From Bacteroidales bacterium (lineage in GTDB: Bacteria > Bacteroidota > Bacteroidia > Bacteroidales > GWA2-32-17), in the NCBI GenBank assembly GCA_013314715.1, contig JABUFC010000016.1:1-57933 (forward strand): a DNA stretch of 57,933 nt. Reading direction: 5' to 3'. The position numbers and the translations under genes are program-made. The notes under the pieces are model-generated. The model was not told the origin of the DNA, searched no databases, and saw only the letters and a list, made by a program, of their open reading frames with translations. Positions 17,766 through 27,504 of the stretch are shown piece by piece (position 1 is the first letter of the stretch; every line of letters starts with the position of its first letter).

Positions 17766-19661
17766 ATGAATAGTACCGAATACACATTATTAGCAAAAAT
17801 TCAGAACCCTGATGATTTAAAACTTTTAAATCATCAGGAATTATTGCAATTAGCTTCCGAACTAAGAAAATATATTATTGAAGTTGTTTCGTGTAATCCA
17901 GGTCATTTAGGGGCAAGTCTCGGTGTAGTTGAATTGACAGTTGCTTTACATTATGTTTTTAATTCGCCATACGATAAAATAATATGGGATGTTGGTCATC
18001 AAGCATATGGTCATAAAATATTGACTGGAAGACGCGATGTTTTTCATACACAACGAAAAAAAGGAGGATTAAGTGGTTTTCCAACACCCAAAGAGAGTGA
18101 GCACGATGCATTTGGAGTTGGACATTCGTCAACTTCTATTTCGGCTGCTTTAGGAATGGCGATTGCCGATAAACTTAAAGGGATTACTAATCGGCAGATT
18201 GTTGCTGTTATTGGCGACGGAAGTATGACGGCTGGAATGGCTTTTGAAGCATTGAATAATGCTGGGGCTAGTAAAGCCAATATGATTGTCGTATTAAACG
18301 ATAATCGAATGTCAATAAGCCCTAATGTGGGGGCTTTTAGTGAATACCTGCTCGATATTGCAACTTCTAATACATACAATAAAGTTAAAAACGATGTATG
18401 GCGAATTCTTGGTAAAGTAGAAATAGCTCAAAAAGCCGTACAAAAAATAGATAATGCTATAAAAAGTATTGTATTGCGACATAGCAATTTATTCGAAGCA
18501 TTAGGATTTAGGTACTTTGGACCTGTAGATGGACATGATTTACTTTATTTAACAAGAATTTTAGACGATTTAAAAAAAATTCCTGGTCCTAAACTTTTAC
18601 ACATCATAACACAAAAAGGAAAAGGATTTAAAAAGGCCGAACAAGACCAAATTACCTTTCATGCTCCTGGTAAATTTAATAAAGATACTGGAGAACTTAT
18701 TATTGAACAAACTGAAAAATCGTCTCCTTTAAATTATCAAGACGTTTTTGGTTATACTTTAGTAGAACTTGCGAAAAATAACGATAAAATTGTTGGGATA
18801 ACGCCTGCAATGCTTACAGGTTGTTCTATGCATATTTTTCAGGAACATTTCCCCGATAGAACATTCGATGTTGGTATTGCCGAACAACATGCTGTTACTT
18901 TTTCGGCGGGCTTAGCTATTGCTGGTATGAAACCCTTTTGCAATATTTATTCGTCGTTTATGCAACGTGCTTACGATCAGGCAATACACGATGTTATATT
19001 GCAAGATTTACCCGTGATATTTTGCTTAGATAGAGGTGGATTAGTTGGAGCAGATGGGGCTACTCATCAAGGTGCTTTCGATATAGCATATTTTCGTTGT
19101 ATCCCTAATATCGTTATAGCAGCGCCTAAAGACGAAATAGAATTACGGAATATGATGTTTGTTGCATCACAATATCAACATCCGATGGTTATTCGTTACC
19201 CTCGTGGCAAAGGTGTTCATACTAATTGGCAACAACCATTTCAAACGATTGAAATAGGTAAAGGCGAAAAATTATTAGAAGGTGATCAAGTCGTAATTTT
19301 AGCTTTAGGCCATCCGGTAAATTTTGCATTAAGAGCTGCCAAAAAATTGGCTGAACAACATATTAATATTGGTGTTTACAATATGCGATATGCCAAACCC
19401 ATTGACTTAGATTTATTATTAGAAGCTTGCCATAAATATAAACATATTATTACTATCGAAGATGGTACAATTATAGGAGGCTTTGGAAGTGGTGTTTTAG
19501 AAATAATGCAAGAAAATGAATTAAAAAACAATGTAATTCGTTTAGGAATACCCGATAAATTTATTGAACATGCTACTCAAATGGAACAATATCAGGAATG
19601 TGGCTTTAATACCCATGCAATTGTAGAAACAGTAAAATCTTTGATGGAAAAAAATCTTTAA
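17766..19661 (+). CDS. dxs: 1-Deoxy-D-xylulose-5-phosphate synthase
   Basis: This thiamine-diphosphate enzyme condenses pyruvate with glyceraldehyde 3-phosphate, the first step of the MEP isoprenoid pathway. At 631 residues it has the usual length. It shows NPGHLGASLGVVELTVALH (44-62), DVGHQAYGHK (75-84), the ThDP/Mg motif GDGSMTAGMAFEALN with the following Asn in VVLNDN (150-180), and DVGIAEQHAVTF with the conserved transketolase Glu in the second half. The C-terminal domain carries IEDG and GGFGSGV. It is bounded by its own promoter and is convergent with the PorP/SprF gene. Confidence 0.96.
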   Translation: MNSTEYTLLAKIQNPDDLKLLNHQELLQLASELRKYIIEVVSCNPGHLGASLGVVELTVALHYVFNSPYDKIIWDVGHQAYGHKILTGRRDVFHTQRKKGGLSGFPTPKESEHDAFGVGHSSTSISAALGMAIADKLKGITNRQIVAVIGDGSMTAGMAFEALNNAGASKANMIVVLNDNRMSISPNVGAFSEYLLDIATSNTYNKVKNDVWRILGKVEIAQKAVQKIDNAIKSIVLRHSNLFEALGFRYFGPVDGHDLLYLTRILDDLKKIPGPKLLHIITQKGKGFKKAEQDQITFHAPGKFNKDTGELIIEQTEKSSPLNYQDVFGYTLVELAKNNDKIVGITPAMLTGCSMHIFQEHFPDRTFDVGIAEQHAVTFSAGLAIAGMKPFCNIYSSFMQRAYDQAIHDVILQDLPVIFCLDRGGLVGADGATHQGAFDIAYFRCIPNIVIAAPKDEIELRNMMFVASQYQHPMVIRYPRGKGVHTNWQQPFQTIEIGKGEKLLEGDQVVILALGHPVNFALRAAKKLAEQHINIGVYNMRYAKPIDLDLLLEACHKYKHIITIEDGTIIGGFGSGVLEIMQENELKNNVIRLGIPDKFIEHATQMEQYQECGFNTHAIVETVKSLMEKNL

Positions 19662-19700
19662 TATATTGCTTGTTTATTAAATAAATGTTAAGTTAAGTAT

Positions 19701-20606
19701 TTATTGCTCTAATTTTGGTTTTGAACGATTAAACTTAACAATAAAAAGTAATTCGTGTGAGCCAATACTATGTTTTCTTATTTCATTAATGGAATAATCG
19801 TAGGCATAACCGAATACAAAGCGATCTTTGCGAATACCAGCATTAATAACAATGGCATCTTGTGTACGGTATCCTAATCCAACCCAAAATGATTGTTTAT
19901 ATATACCTTTAACATTCATTTCTCCTTGAAAAACACCCGATTCAATATATTTTACAAGTACAGAAGGTTCGATAGAATAATTGTTGTTAATATCATATAT
20001 ATAACCACCATTTAAAAAATAATGACGTACTTGTCGATTTTCAAGTATATTTTCCGTCATCATATCTACTTTTCGGTTAAAAAGCTGATAAGCAGCTAAA
20101 CCAGCATAATAATGTTCGTTATAATAATAGATGCCAAATGCCGCATCGGGAGTGATAAGTTTTTCGCTACCATAAATAACGGCATTATCGTCTTGCTCTT
20201 CGAGTTTTAAAAGACTTTTATTAAGATAAACTTGATATAATTGAGCAGAGAGTCCTAAAGATAATTTATCGCCATTGGCACCTAATTTTAGATGATAAGC
20301 ATAAGTGGCTTCGATACCCATTTTTGAAAGAGGACCCGTAGCATAATTAAATATTTTACCTCCTAAACCAACATTGTCTGATGCCTGAAAATGTGAGCTT
20401 ATACTTTGCATAGCAGGAGCATCGTCCATGCCAGACCACCATCTTTTATAGTTGAAAACAAGAGGACTATAATTTTTGGTGCCCGCTACTGCAGGATTTA
20501 CCATATAATTGTTTTCCATAAATTGACTTAATGAGGGAATTTGTTGAGCATTTAGGGTTATGGACATTAAAGTTACAATTACAATAATAAAAATATTTTT
20601 TGCCAT
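19701..20606 (-). CDS. PorP/SprF-family type IX secretion membrane protein
   Basis: This is a 301-residue outer-membrane barrel protein with signal peptide (cleavage near LNAQQIP). The family hallmark is the segment PSLSQFMENNYMVNPAVAGT (about 24-43) followed by strand-rich sequence ending in IVKFNRSKP. Members of this family help secrete or anchor particular T9SS substrates at the cell surface (for example SprF with SprB). Its adhesin partner usually lies next door, but here no SprB-like giant is adjacent. The T9SS surface protein at 21957-25979 is the nearest candidate client (inference). Confidence 0.88.
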   Translation of the reverse strand: MAKNIFIIVIVTLMSITLNAQQIPSLSQFMENNYMVNPAVAGTKNYSPLVFNYKRWWSGMDDAPAMQSISSHFQASDNVGLGGKIFNYATGPLSKMGIEATYAYHLKLGANGDKLSLGLSAQLYQVYLNKSLLKLEEQDDNAVIYGSEKLITPDAAFGIYYYNEHYYAGLAAYQLFNRKVDMMTENILENRQVRHYFLNGGYIYDINNNYSIEPSVLVKYIESGVFQGEMNVKGIYKQSFWVGLGYRTQDAIVINAGIRKDRFVFGYAYDYSINEIRKHSIGSHELLFIVKFNRSKPKLEQ

Positions 20607-20719
20607 ATTTAATATCTATTTTAAGACGTTAAAGGTATAACTTTTTTTTTAAAAATAAAAATTTTGTTATTAATGAACTAAATTACATTCAGTTTACATA
20701 AATTTGTAGAGAAAATAAA

Positions 20720-21889
20720 ATGAAAAAACTGCTGTTTGCACCTTTCGACTTGCTTTCGCATTACTTACGATGTTTAAGTATTGCAAATTATTTAGACAAA
20801 AATCAATATGAAATCGTTTTTCTTCGTTCGCAGCGTTATCAAAGTTTTGTCGAAGCAAATGGCTACAAAATTACAAACGCTACGGTAAATGCATACGAAA
20901 ATGTTGTTTCAAAAGCATCAAAATTTAATTTTAGTTGGATTAATAAGCAATCCGTTCGACAAACGGTTAATTCTTTTATTCAAGTTATAGAAGACGAAAA
21001 ACCTGATATTCTTTTTTCGGATACTTTTTTAGGAGCTAAAATAGTTGCAGAAAAACTCAATCTGAACCATGTTGCTTTATTGAATGCTTATGTTACTAAT
21101 TATTATGCCGGGCTTCGAGACGTGCCCCATCACCATAAAGCCATCCGTTTTAAAAAGTATGTTTCGCCGGAAAAATGGGAACGAATTGTACGTTCTATCG
21201 AAGAAATGACTCTTAAACAGGTACATTCACCTTTTCGTAAGTTGCGATTAGAATGGCATTTGCCGCCTCAAAACAATCTCTTTGACGAATTTGCTGGACA
21301 ATATAATCTTTTATGCGATGATGAAAACATTTTTCCATTGCGAACTAAACCGGATAATTATACCTACATAGGACCAGTGCTATATAATTGCTTAAAACAT
21401 AGCGGAAACATAAAGAGTTTTATTGAACGAAACAAACATTTACCATTATTATACATAACATCGGGCAGTAGTGGTAAATATATTGTTCCTGATATATTGA
21501 AAATAGATGAATTAAATCAATATGCTATAATTGTAGCGGGTTATTACGAAGATGTGGAATATAAAAATATGATGTTCCGAAAATTTGTTAATTTTGATGA
21601 TATTGCTCCCGATGTTGATTTAGTTATTTGTCATGGGGGCAATGGCTCTGTTTATCAAGCATTGAATGCTGGCAAAAGAATAATTGCAGTTCCGTGGATT
21701 TTTGAACAAGAGTGGAATGTTCAGCGATTTAGTCAATTAGGTTTATGCCAGGTTTTTTATCCCGATGAAAAGCCTATAAAGTTGAAAAATTTAATAAGCA
21801 AATTATTGGAACAAGAACCTCATAATTTATTTTTAGGAAAATATTTAAATATCCAACTAAGTAATGATTTTTTTGAACAGTTAAAATGA
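20720..21889 (+). CDS. MGT/UGT-like glycosyltransferase
   Basis: This 389-residue GT-B fold enzyme has an acceptor domain in the N-terminal half (MKKLLFAPFDLLSHYLRCL) and a nucleotide-sugar domain in the C-terminal half. The latter has LLYITSGSSG near 240-250, then ICHGGNGSVYQALNAGKR with His305 and the diphosphate-contacting HGGNGS, and an acceptor-like PWIFEQEWN. This resembles the MurG / glycosyl-transferase family 28 and UGT groups that use UDP- or dTDP-sugars. Donor and acceptor are not predictable. It stands alone between divergent PorP/SprF and a shared terminator. Confidence 0.75.
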   Translation: MKKLLFAPFDLLSHYLRCLSIANYLDKNQYEIVFLRSQRYQSFVEANGYKITNATVNAYENVVSKASKFNFSWINKQSVRQTVNSFIQVIEDEKPDILFSDTFLGAKIVAEKLNLNHVALLNAYVTNYYAGLRDVPHHHKAIRFKKYVSPEKWERIVRSIEEMTLKQVHSPFRKLRLEWHLPPQNNLFDEFAGQYNLLCDDENIFPLRTKPDNYTYIGPVLYNCLKHSGNIKSFIERNKHLPLLYITSGSSGKYIVPDILKIDELNQYAIIVAGYYEDVEYKNMMFRKFVNFDDIAPDVDLVICHGGNGSVYQALNAGKRIIAVPWIFEQEWNVQRFSQLGLCQVFYPDEKPIKLKNLISKLLEQEPHNLFLGKYLNIQLSNDFFEQLK

Positions 21890-21907
21890 TTATTTCCTAT
21901 TGATATA

Positions 21908-21942
21908 AAAAAAACGGCTGCGGGTTACACAGCCGTTTTTTT
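21908..21942. terminator. Bidirectional terminator between the glycosyltransferase and the surface protein
   Basis: AAAACGGCTG (21911-21920) pairs with CAGCCGTTTT (21930-21939) around a 9-base loop. Runs of A on the left and T on the right make it work for both converging genes. Confidence 0.92.
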
Positions 21943-21956
21943 TATGATCAAAATTG

Positions 21957-24900
21957 TTATTGTTTGATGAAATTTACTTTGTATGTGTGATTGTTAGTGC
22001 TGATGTTTAATAAATACATACCAGTTGTAAGCGAATGTACATCAATAGCTTCATTTGTAAATTGAACAGGAATAATTTTACCATCAAGGCTTATAACTGT
22101 AACATTTGTAATTTTGTCGGTTGACTGAATGTATAACCAGTCAGTACTTGGGTTAGGATAAATTTTAATCGATTCTTTATCAATGGATTGAATGGTTACA
22201 GGTTCTTGAATGCCTTTAATAATAATATCGTCAATGCGAGAGGTTCCTGTTGATGCTACAGTAGCTCCAGATACAGAAGTGTCAGATACCATAATCCAAC
22301 GTAAACTTACCAAGTTTTGTTGATTGCACGTTGCCGGTAAGTTTATTTGATTTAATACGCCTGAGGTCCAGTTGTCGGCACATGTAATTGTAGCGGCATT
22401 GACATCCATCCAGTTGCCATCATTATTGAGCATGTACTGTAATTTAAAATCGCGAGGACCTGTGCTCGATGAACGTTGTTTGCTCGAAACATTAATTTCT
22501 TTATATCCAATAGTTGTAAAATCGACTTGCCAATATTTAGTATCTGTTCCGGCATCCCAGCCATTGATACGTGCACAATAGGTTGAAGCTCCTGAATAGG
22601 TAAACGATAAGGTGCCGGTAGCTGTAGTTGTTAAAATTCGGTTTAGATTAGCTGCAATACCACCATCGGCAATACTATCGTCAGGATTATTGGGGAATGT
22701 CCATTCAACAATTGATGTATAAACAGGAGCATCTAAAGAAACAGTAACCGTCCAAACTTTTTGATTAACACCATTTTCTGCAGTAACGGTATATTGAACA
22801 GGATTGGTAAAATCTTGAGCCACACCACTGAGCGGTGAAATACTTGCACCTTGTGAAACAGTAATGGTAGGAACTAAGGCTGTAACATCAGTGCCATAGG
22901 GCATTACAATATCTACTGTAGCATTGGTAGAGTTAATCGTACTCGAAACCTGATTGGGAATGTCAAAGCTAACAATTTCAGCTTGATTGTTCAACTGTGT
23001 TGTAACTGTTACGGTCCATGTTTTAGTAGAATTGTCTTGTGCAGTAACAGTATAAGTTACCGGATTGGTAAAGTCTTGAGCTACACCACTAGCAGGATTG
23101 ATGGTTGCAAAAGGAGATACCGTAATGGTAGGAATAAGATTTGTTACGTTTGTTCCTATGGGCATAATAATATCAACTGTTGCATTGGTGCTATTTATAG
23201 TTGAGCTTAATTGTGAGGGTATATCAAAAGTAAGAATTTCGGCTTCGTTGCTAGGTGCGGCTGTTGTTACATTTACGGTCCATGTTTTAGTTGTGTTGTC
23301 GGCAGCGGTTACTGTATAAGTAACGGGATTGGTAAAATCTTGAGCAATACCACTTGCAGGGTTTATGGTGGCACCTGCTGAAATAGTAATGGTAGGAACT
23401 AAATTAGTAAGATTGGTTCCGTAAGGCATCAATACATCAACAGTGGCATTGGTAGAGTTAATGTTGCTTGATATTTGTCCGGGGATATTAAATGATAAAA
23501 TTTCGGCTTCGTTGCTTAAGAATGCAATACCTTTAACATAAATATCATCAATACGTGAAGTGCCAGTTGAAGCAACCGTAGAACCGCCAACTGAGTTATT
23601 CGAGGCCATCACCCACCGAACAAATACTTGATTTTGATTATTACAAGTAGCGGGTAAAGTTACATCATTAATAACTCCTGCTATAAAATCGTTGGCTACG
23701 GTAATAGTTGTAATGTCAATCCAGTTAGTGCCATCTAAACTATATTGAACTTTAAATTCTTTAGGACCTGTACCAGATGAGCGTTGTTTTGACGATAAAG
23801 TAATATCTTTATAACCAGCAGTAGTAAAATCAATCATCCAATATTTAGTATCCATTCCATTGTCCCATCCGGTAGATGTAGCAGCAGTTGTTGTTGCACC
23901 AGATACATTAAAAGCAAGAGTTCCAGTTGCAGTACAGGTAATAATTTTATTAAGGTTAGCACTAATACCTCCATCGGCTAGGCTATCATCGGGGTTATTG
24001 GGGAATGTCCATTCTACTAATGTTTCAGCTGTGGGAGCAGCAACACTAAAATTAATAGTATAGGTTAATGTAGTGGTTCCATCTTCGGCAGTTACCACAA
24101 CAGTAGCGATACCTGGCAAGGAAGAAGCTTGTGTAACTACAGCGTTGGCATTGGGGTCATTTGGAGTAGCAGCAACCGTAGGAATGGTGGTTGTTCCATA
24201 AGGTAAAACTACATCGTATGTATAAATATTTGCAGCAAAACCGTTAACGGTAGTACCGTCGATGGTTAAATCACTTAGAGTGGCGTCATTATTAAGAGCT
24301 ATGGTAAAGTTTATAGTATAGGTTAATGTAGTGGTTCCATTTTCGGCAGTTACCACAACAGTTGCACTACCAGGTAAGGAAGAAGCTTGTGTAACTACAG
24401 CATTGGCATTGGGGTCATTTGGAGTGGCAGCAACCGTAGGAATGGTGGTTGTTCCATAAGGTAGTACTACATTGTAAGTGAAGGTATTTGCATCAAAACC
24501 ACTAACGGTTGTTCCATTAACGGTTAAATCACTTAATGTTGCATCAGAAGATAATGCTGCAGCAACACTAAAATTAATAGTATAGGTTAATGTAGTGGTT
24601 CCATCTTCGGCAGTTACCAAAATAGTAGCACTGCCAGGTAAGGAAGAAGCTTGTGTAACAACGGCGTTAGCATTGGGGTCATTTGTGGTAGCGGCAACTG
24701 TAGGAATAATGGTTGTTCCATAAGGTAATACTACATTATAAGTATAGGTATTTGCATCAAAACCACTAACGGTAGTGCCATCAATGGTTAAATCACTAAG
24801 AGTGGCATCAGTGTTTTTAATTGTTAAAACACCATTTATATTGTTAATGCCGTCCCAAAATCCACCATTATAACCACCATAATAATAATTTCCATCATTA

Positions 24901-25979
24901 TATTGGAATCTTGAAGCATAATAATAAGTTCCGGGTGTAGTAATGGCGGTGCCTAAATTGGCCATAAATTCGTCGTTATTGTTATAATCAAGATTAAAAG
25001 TAGCCGGTACCCAGTTTGTCCATGTATTAGGATTGGTATTGCTTGTGTTATAACCGATCCAAGCTTGTAAGCCTGGCGTTGCACCAGCTTGGTTGGTTAC
25101 TCCGTTAATCCATGTTTGAGCATAAACTTCAAAATTTTGACCTAAACTAATATTACCGTTTGGAGGCCATTGTAAATTTGCCCAGTCTATTGGAACAGGG
25201 AATAGTGCACCCCAAGAAGTTGCAACGCGGATGCCGTCAATTTGTCCAGGGAATGAATTGGTGCCTTGACGTAAGGTAATTCTTGCTAAATCAGCAGGAT
25301 CAGTTGTTAAAGCAGAGGTTTGAGTAGCATCAGCAGTAGGTTCTGTTGTCCCAATGGCTGGGTTAACCCAAATACTGGCTACATCGTTGGTGTTTCCACT
25401 AATAAGTTCATATTTTAATACAACAAGGACAGGTGTTCCGATCGGGAAATCGGTTGATATCCAGTTAGCTGCTGAATTAGATGAAGTTGCTCTGATACCA
25501 ATGTTAAATGTATTAGCAGCACTTCCTGCTCTTAACGAAACTCGTCCTACTAAAGTACTGGTGCTAGTACTTGGGGTAAGCGATATAGTATAGTCACCTG
25601 TTGTGCTTGTATTTGCAGTAAGCCCTGTTGTTTGGCTTACATTCATTATAAATGCAGCATAAATGGTTGAGCCAGGTGTTTGAGTTGTAAATTGCCGGTA
25701 AGCATCTTCGGCGGTACCATACAAAACTTCAACTTTATTACCTATACCGGAAGAAATGTAGCCTGCATAGGTTAAGCTTCCTGCTGATACCATAAGGGGT
25801 GATGCTGTTCCACTATATGAAATCCAATTACCACCACTAACATTAGCTCCACCATTAACATCGGTTAATTGCCCTGCAGGATAATCAAAATTTTCTTCAA
25901 ATAATAGGCTTTGTGCCCATGTTACGTTAGTAAATAACGTAATTAGCAATACAAAACTAAATAAATAAAATTTTCTCAT
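21957..25979 (-). CDS. Large T9SS surface protein built of repeated beta-sandwich domains
   Basis: The protein has 1340 residues from the ATG at 25979, which puts a good signal peptide (MRKFYLFSFVLLITLFTNVTWAQS) at the N-terminus. The frame extends nine codons further up. The N-terminal third is a lamin/ConA-like region. Then follow three copies of an 86-88-residue cadherin-like beta-sandwich unit (start DATLSDLTIDGTTV). Next come a jelly-roll-like module (WTFPNNPDDS), three copies of an 87-88-residue DUF5018-like unit (start NEAEILSFDIP), and a second copy of the jelly-roll module. A type A sorting domain (IYPNPSTDWLYIQS) closes it. It should be exported by T9SS to the surface as an adhesin or matrix protein. 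No catalytic motif is visible. Confidence 0.88.
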   Translation of the reverse strand: MRKFYLFSFVLLITLFTNVTWAQSLLFEENFDYPAGQLTDVNGGANVSGGNWISYSGTASPLMVSAGSLTYAGYISSGIGNKVEVLYGTAEDAYRQFTTQTPGSTIYAAFIMNVSQTTGLTANTSTTGDYTISLTPSTSTSTLVGRVSLRAGSAANTFNIGIRATSSNSAANWISTDFPIGTPVLVVLKYELISGNTNDVASIWVNPAIGTTEPTADATQTSALTTDPADLARITLRQGTNSFPGQIDGIRVATSWGALFPVPIDWANLQWPPNGNISLGQNFEVYAQTWINGVTNQAGATPGLQAWIGYNTSNTNPNTWTNWVPATFNLDYNNNDEFMANLGTAITTPGTYYYASRFQYNDGNYYYGGYNGGFWDGINNINGVLTIKNTDATLSDLTIDGTTVSGFDANTYTYNVVLPYGTTIIPTVAATTNDPNANAVVTQASSLPGSATILVTAEDGTTTLTYTINFSVAAALSSDATLSDLTVNGTTVSGFDANTFTYNVVLPYGTTTIPTVAATPNDPNANAVVTQASSLPGSATVVVTAENGTTTLTYTINFTIALNNDATLSDLTIDGTTVNGFAANIYTYDVVLPYGTTTIPTVAATPNDPNANAVVTQASSLPGIATVVVTAEDGTTTLTYTINFSVAAPTAETLVEWTFPNNPDDSLADGGISANLNKIITCTATGTLAFNVSGATTTAATSTGWDNGMDTKYWMIDFTTAGYKDITLSSKQRSSGTGPKEFKVQYSLDGTNWIDITTITVANDFIAGVINDVTLPATCNNQNQVFVRWVMASNNSVGGSTVASTGTSRIDDIYVKGIAFLSNEAEILSFNIPGQISSNINSTNATVDVLMPYGTNLTNLVPTITISAGATINPASGIAQDFTNPVTYTVTAADNTTKTWTVNVTTAAPSNEAEILTFDIPSQLSSTINSTNATVDIIMPIGTNVTNLIPTITVSPFATINPASGVAQDFTNPVTYTVTAQDNSTKTWTVTVTTQLNNQAEIVSFDIPNQVSSTINSTNATVDIVMPYGTDVTALVPTITVSQGASISPLSGVAQDFTNPVQYTVTAENGVNQKVWTVTVSLDAPVYTSIVEWTFPNNPDDSIADGGIAANLNRILTTTATGTLSFTYSGASTYCARINGWDAGTDTKYWQVDFTTIGYKEINVSSKQRSSSTGPRDFKLQYMLNNDGNWMDVNAATITCADNWTSGVLNQINLPATCNQQNLVSLRWIMVSDTSVSGATVASTGTSRIDDIIIKGIQEPVTIQSIDKESIKIYPNPSTDWLYIQSTDKITNVTVISLDGKIIPVQFTNEAIDVHSLTTGMYLLNISTNNHTYKVNFIKQ
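22735..23515 (-). repeat. Three tandem DUF5018-like coding repeats (261-264 bp)
   Basis: Three in-frame units of 261 and 264 bp spacing, judged from the recurring GGATTGGTAAA(A/G)TCTTGAGC block near 22801, 23062 and 23326. Each encodes an immunoglobulin-like domain beginning NEAEIL or NQAEIV. The copies have diverged more than the other repeat set. Confidence 0.8.
24046..24810 (-). repeat. Three near-identical tandem coding repeats (258-264 bp)
   Basis: The block ATAGTATAGGTTAATGTAG recurs at about 24055, 24313 and 24577. The copies are almost identical at DNA level, with substitutions at few positions, pointing to recent duplication or gene conversion. Each copy encodes one cadherin-like unit (DATLSDLTIDGTTV...). 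Confidence 0.88.
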
Positions 25980-26053
25980 ATGTTTTACGATTTTTATTTT
26001 GTACAAAAGTATAGCAAAAAAATGAAATAAAGATGAACAAAAGGTTAATAAGA

Positions 26054-26084
26054 TTGAAAAAATGTGATAAAAGCCTTATCTTTG
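26054..26084 (+). promoter_or_regulatory. Promoter of the radical SAM operon
   Basis: TTG at 26054-26056, 20 bases, then TATCTTTG at 26077-26084, a full match to the Bacteroidota -33/-7 pattern 17 bases ahead of the first ATG. It points to one transcript for the five tightly spaced genes to 32660. Confidence 0.72.
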
Positions 26085-26101
26085 CCATAATAAATAGTTA
26101 A

Positions 26102-27502
26102 ATGATAAACAAATTCGTATTAAATAAGCATCAAATAAAAACTTATAATACAATTCGATCTAAAGAGAAACGAAAGCTTTTTTGCCATGCTCCTTTTTCA
26201 ACTTTGCTTTTTACCGAGTATGGTGAAATGATACCATGCTATTATAATAAAAACATAGTATTCGGAAGATACCCCAAAGACAATCCCTTTAATATTTGGT
26301 TTGGTAAAGAAATGAACGAATTACGTGAGCATATAAAGAAAAACGATTTGTCTTATGGATGTCAAGATTGTTATAATTACATAGCTTCAGAAAATTATTA
26401 TTCAACAGGTGCTTGGAAATACGATTATCTGCCTGTAAATAAAAGTAACTACCCAATTTCATTAGATTTTCAGATTAGCAATATATGTAATTTAGCATGC
26501 ATAATGTGCAATGGTGAATATTCCCAAACCGTTCGCCAAATGCGTGAAAAAAAAGACAAGTATTTGAATCCTTACGATGAAGCTTTTGTTGAAAAAATTA
26601 AGCCTTTTTTACCCTATTTAAAAGAAGCTGCTTTTACTGGAGGAGAAGTTTTTCTTATAAAAATATACTATGATATATGGGATGCTATGGCAGAAATAAA
26701 TCCTGAAATACGTATCTCAATTACAACCAATGGCACCATACTTAATAGTAAGGTTAAAGAATATCTCGAAAAACTAAAGTTTAATATTACCATTTCGCTC
26801 GACTCCGTTCATAAAGATAATTTTGAACAGATACGCCGTTTTTCAAATTTTAATAAATATTTAGAGAACTTTGAATATTTTCAACAATACACTCAAAAAA
26901 AGAATACATTTTTTACGGTTAAAATTTGTCCCATGCGTCAAAATTGGCATGAAATACCAGATATTATAAGGTTTCTAAACAAAAAAGATGTGCTTTTTCA
27001 ATTTAATAATGTCGTGTTTCCTTCTTATGTTGCACTTTGGAATTTGTCGTCAACAGAGCTAAACAAAATTGTACAATTTTTAAAGGGTCAAAAATTCGAG
27101 ACTAATACACCTACTCAGAATACTAATATAGAAAGGGTAAAAAATTTAATCCTTCAACTTCAAAATTGGGAACAAGAAGCTAAAGAATTTGAAAAAGCTT
27201 ATCCCGATATAAACAAAAAAGACTCTAAAGAGCTTAGTATAATGCTTCTTCAATCAATACATGAATATTTTAACAAAAATCCGCATATACCCATCGTTAA
27301 TTATCACAGCATTACGTATGAGTCAATGTTCCAAGAATTGATGCAAAAAATTGATGACGAAGTTGTGCTTAAAAATGCATTTTTATATTATTTTCGTATG
27401 CCTGTTAATCGGTTTGTAAGCGAGTTTAATATACGCGATATGGAAAAAATTATTGAACGTACCATTCAGGTTGGACAACCTGTTCCACCGGAAATAATGT
27501 AA
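26102..27502 (+). CDS. Radical SAM protein with N-terminal twitch/SPASM-like domain (copy 1)
   Basis: The protein has 466 residues. A cysteine module comes first: Cys28 (FCHAPF), Cys46 (PCYYN) and Cys87/Cys90 (GCQDC), separated by GRYP...IWFG...LREHI. This resembles the auxiliary Fe-S twitch/SPASM domain usually found at the C-terminus. The radical SAM CX3CX2C follows at Cys129/133/136 (CNLACIMC), with FTGGEVFL and ITTNGTIL as the SAM-binding strand motifs. Proteins of this layout are known as N-terminal-twitch radical SAM proteins. Their substrates are unknown. A helical C-terminal part ends with FNIRDMEKIIERTIQ, shared with the copy at 29734. It is the first gene of an operon with 2-8-base gaps. 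The role is inferred as modification of a common intermediate. Confidence 0.82.
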   Translation: MINKFVLNKHQIKTYNTIRSKEKRKLFCHAPFSTLLFTEYGEMIPCYYNKNIVFGRYPKDNPFNIWFGKEMNELREHIKKNDLSYGCQDCYNYIASENYYSTGAWKYDYLPVNKSNYPISLDFQISNICNLACIMCNGEYSQTVRQMREKKDKYLNPYDEAFVEKIKPFLPYLKEAAFTGGEVFLIKIYYDIWDAMAEINPEIRISITTNGTILNSKVKEYLEKLKFNITISLDSVHKDNFEQIRRFSNFNKYLENFEYFQQYTQKKNTFFTVKICPMRQNWHEIPDIIRFLNKKDVLFQFNNVVFPSYVALWNLSSTELNKIVQFLKGQKFETNTPTQNTNIERVKNLILQLQNWEQEAKEFEKAYPDINKKDSKELSIMLLQSIHEYFNKNPHIPIVNYHSITYESMFQELMQKIDDEVVLKNAFLYYFRMPVNRFVSEFNIRDMEKIIERTIQVGQPVPPEIM

Positions 27503-27504
27503 AT

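Noticed and set aside
24046-24810. Regularly spaced repeats considered as a CRISPR array
   Set aside because: The units are 258-264 bp long, in frame and encode protein domains. There is no short repeat/spacer pattern.
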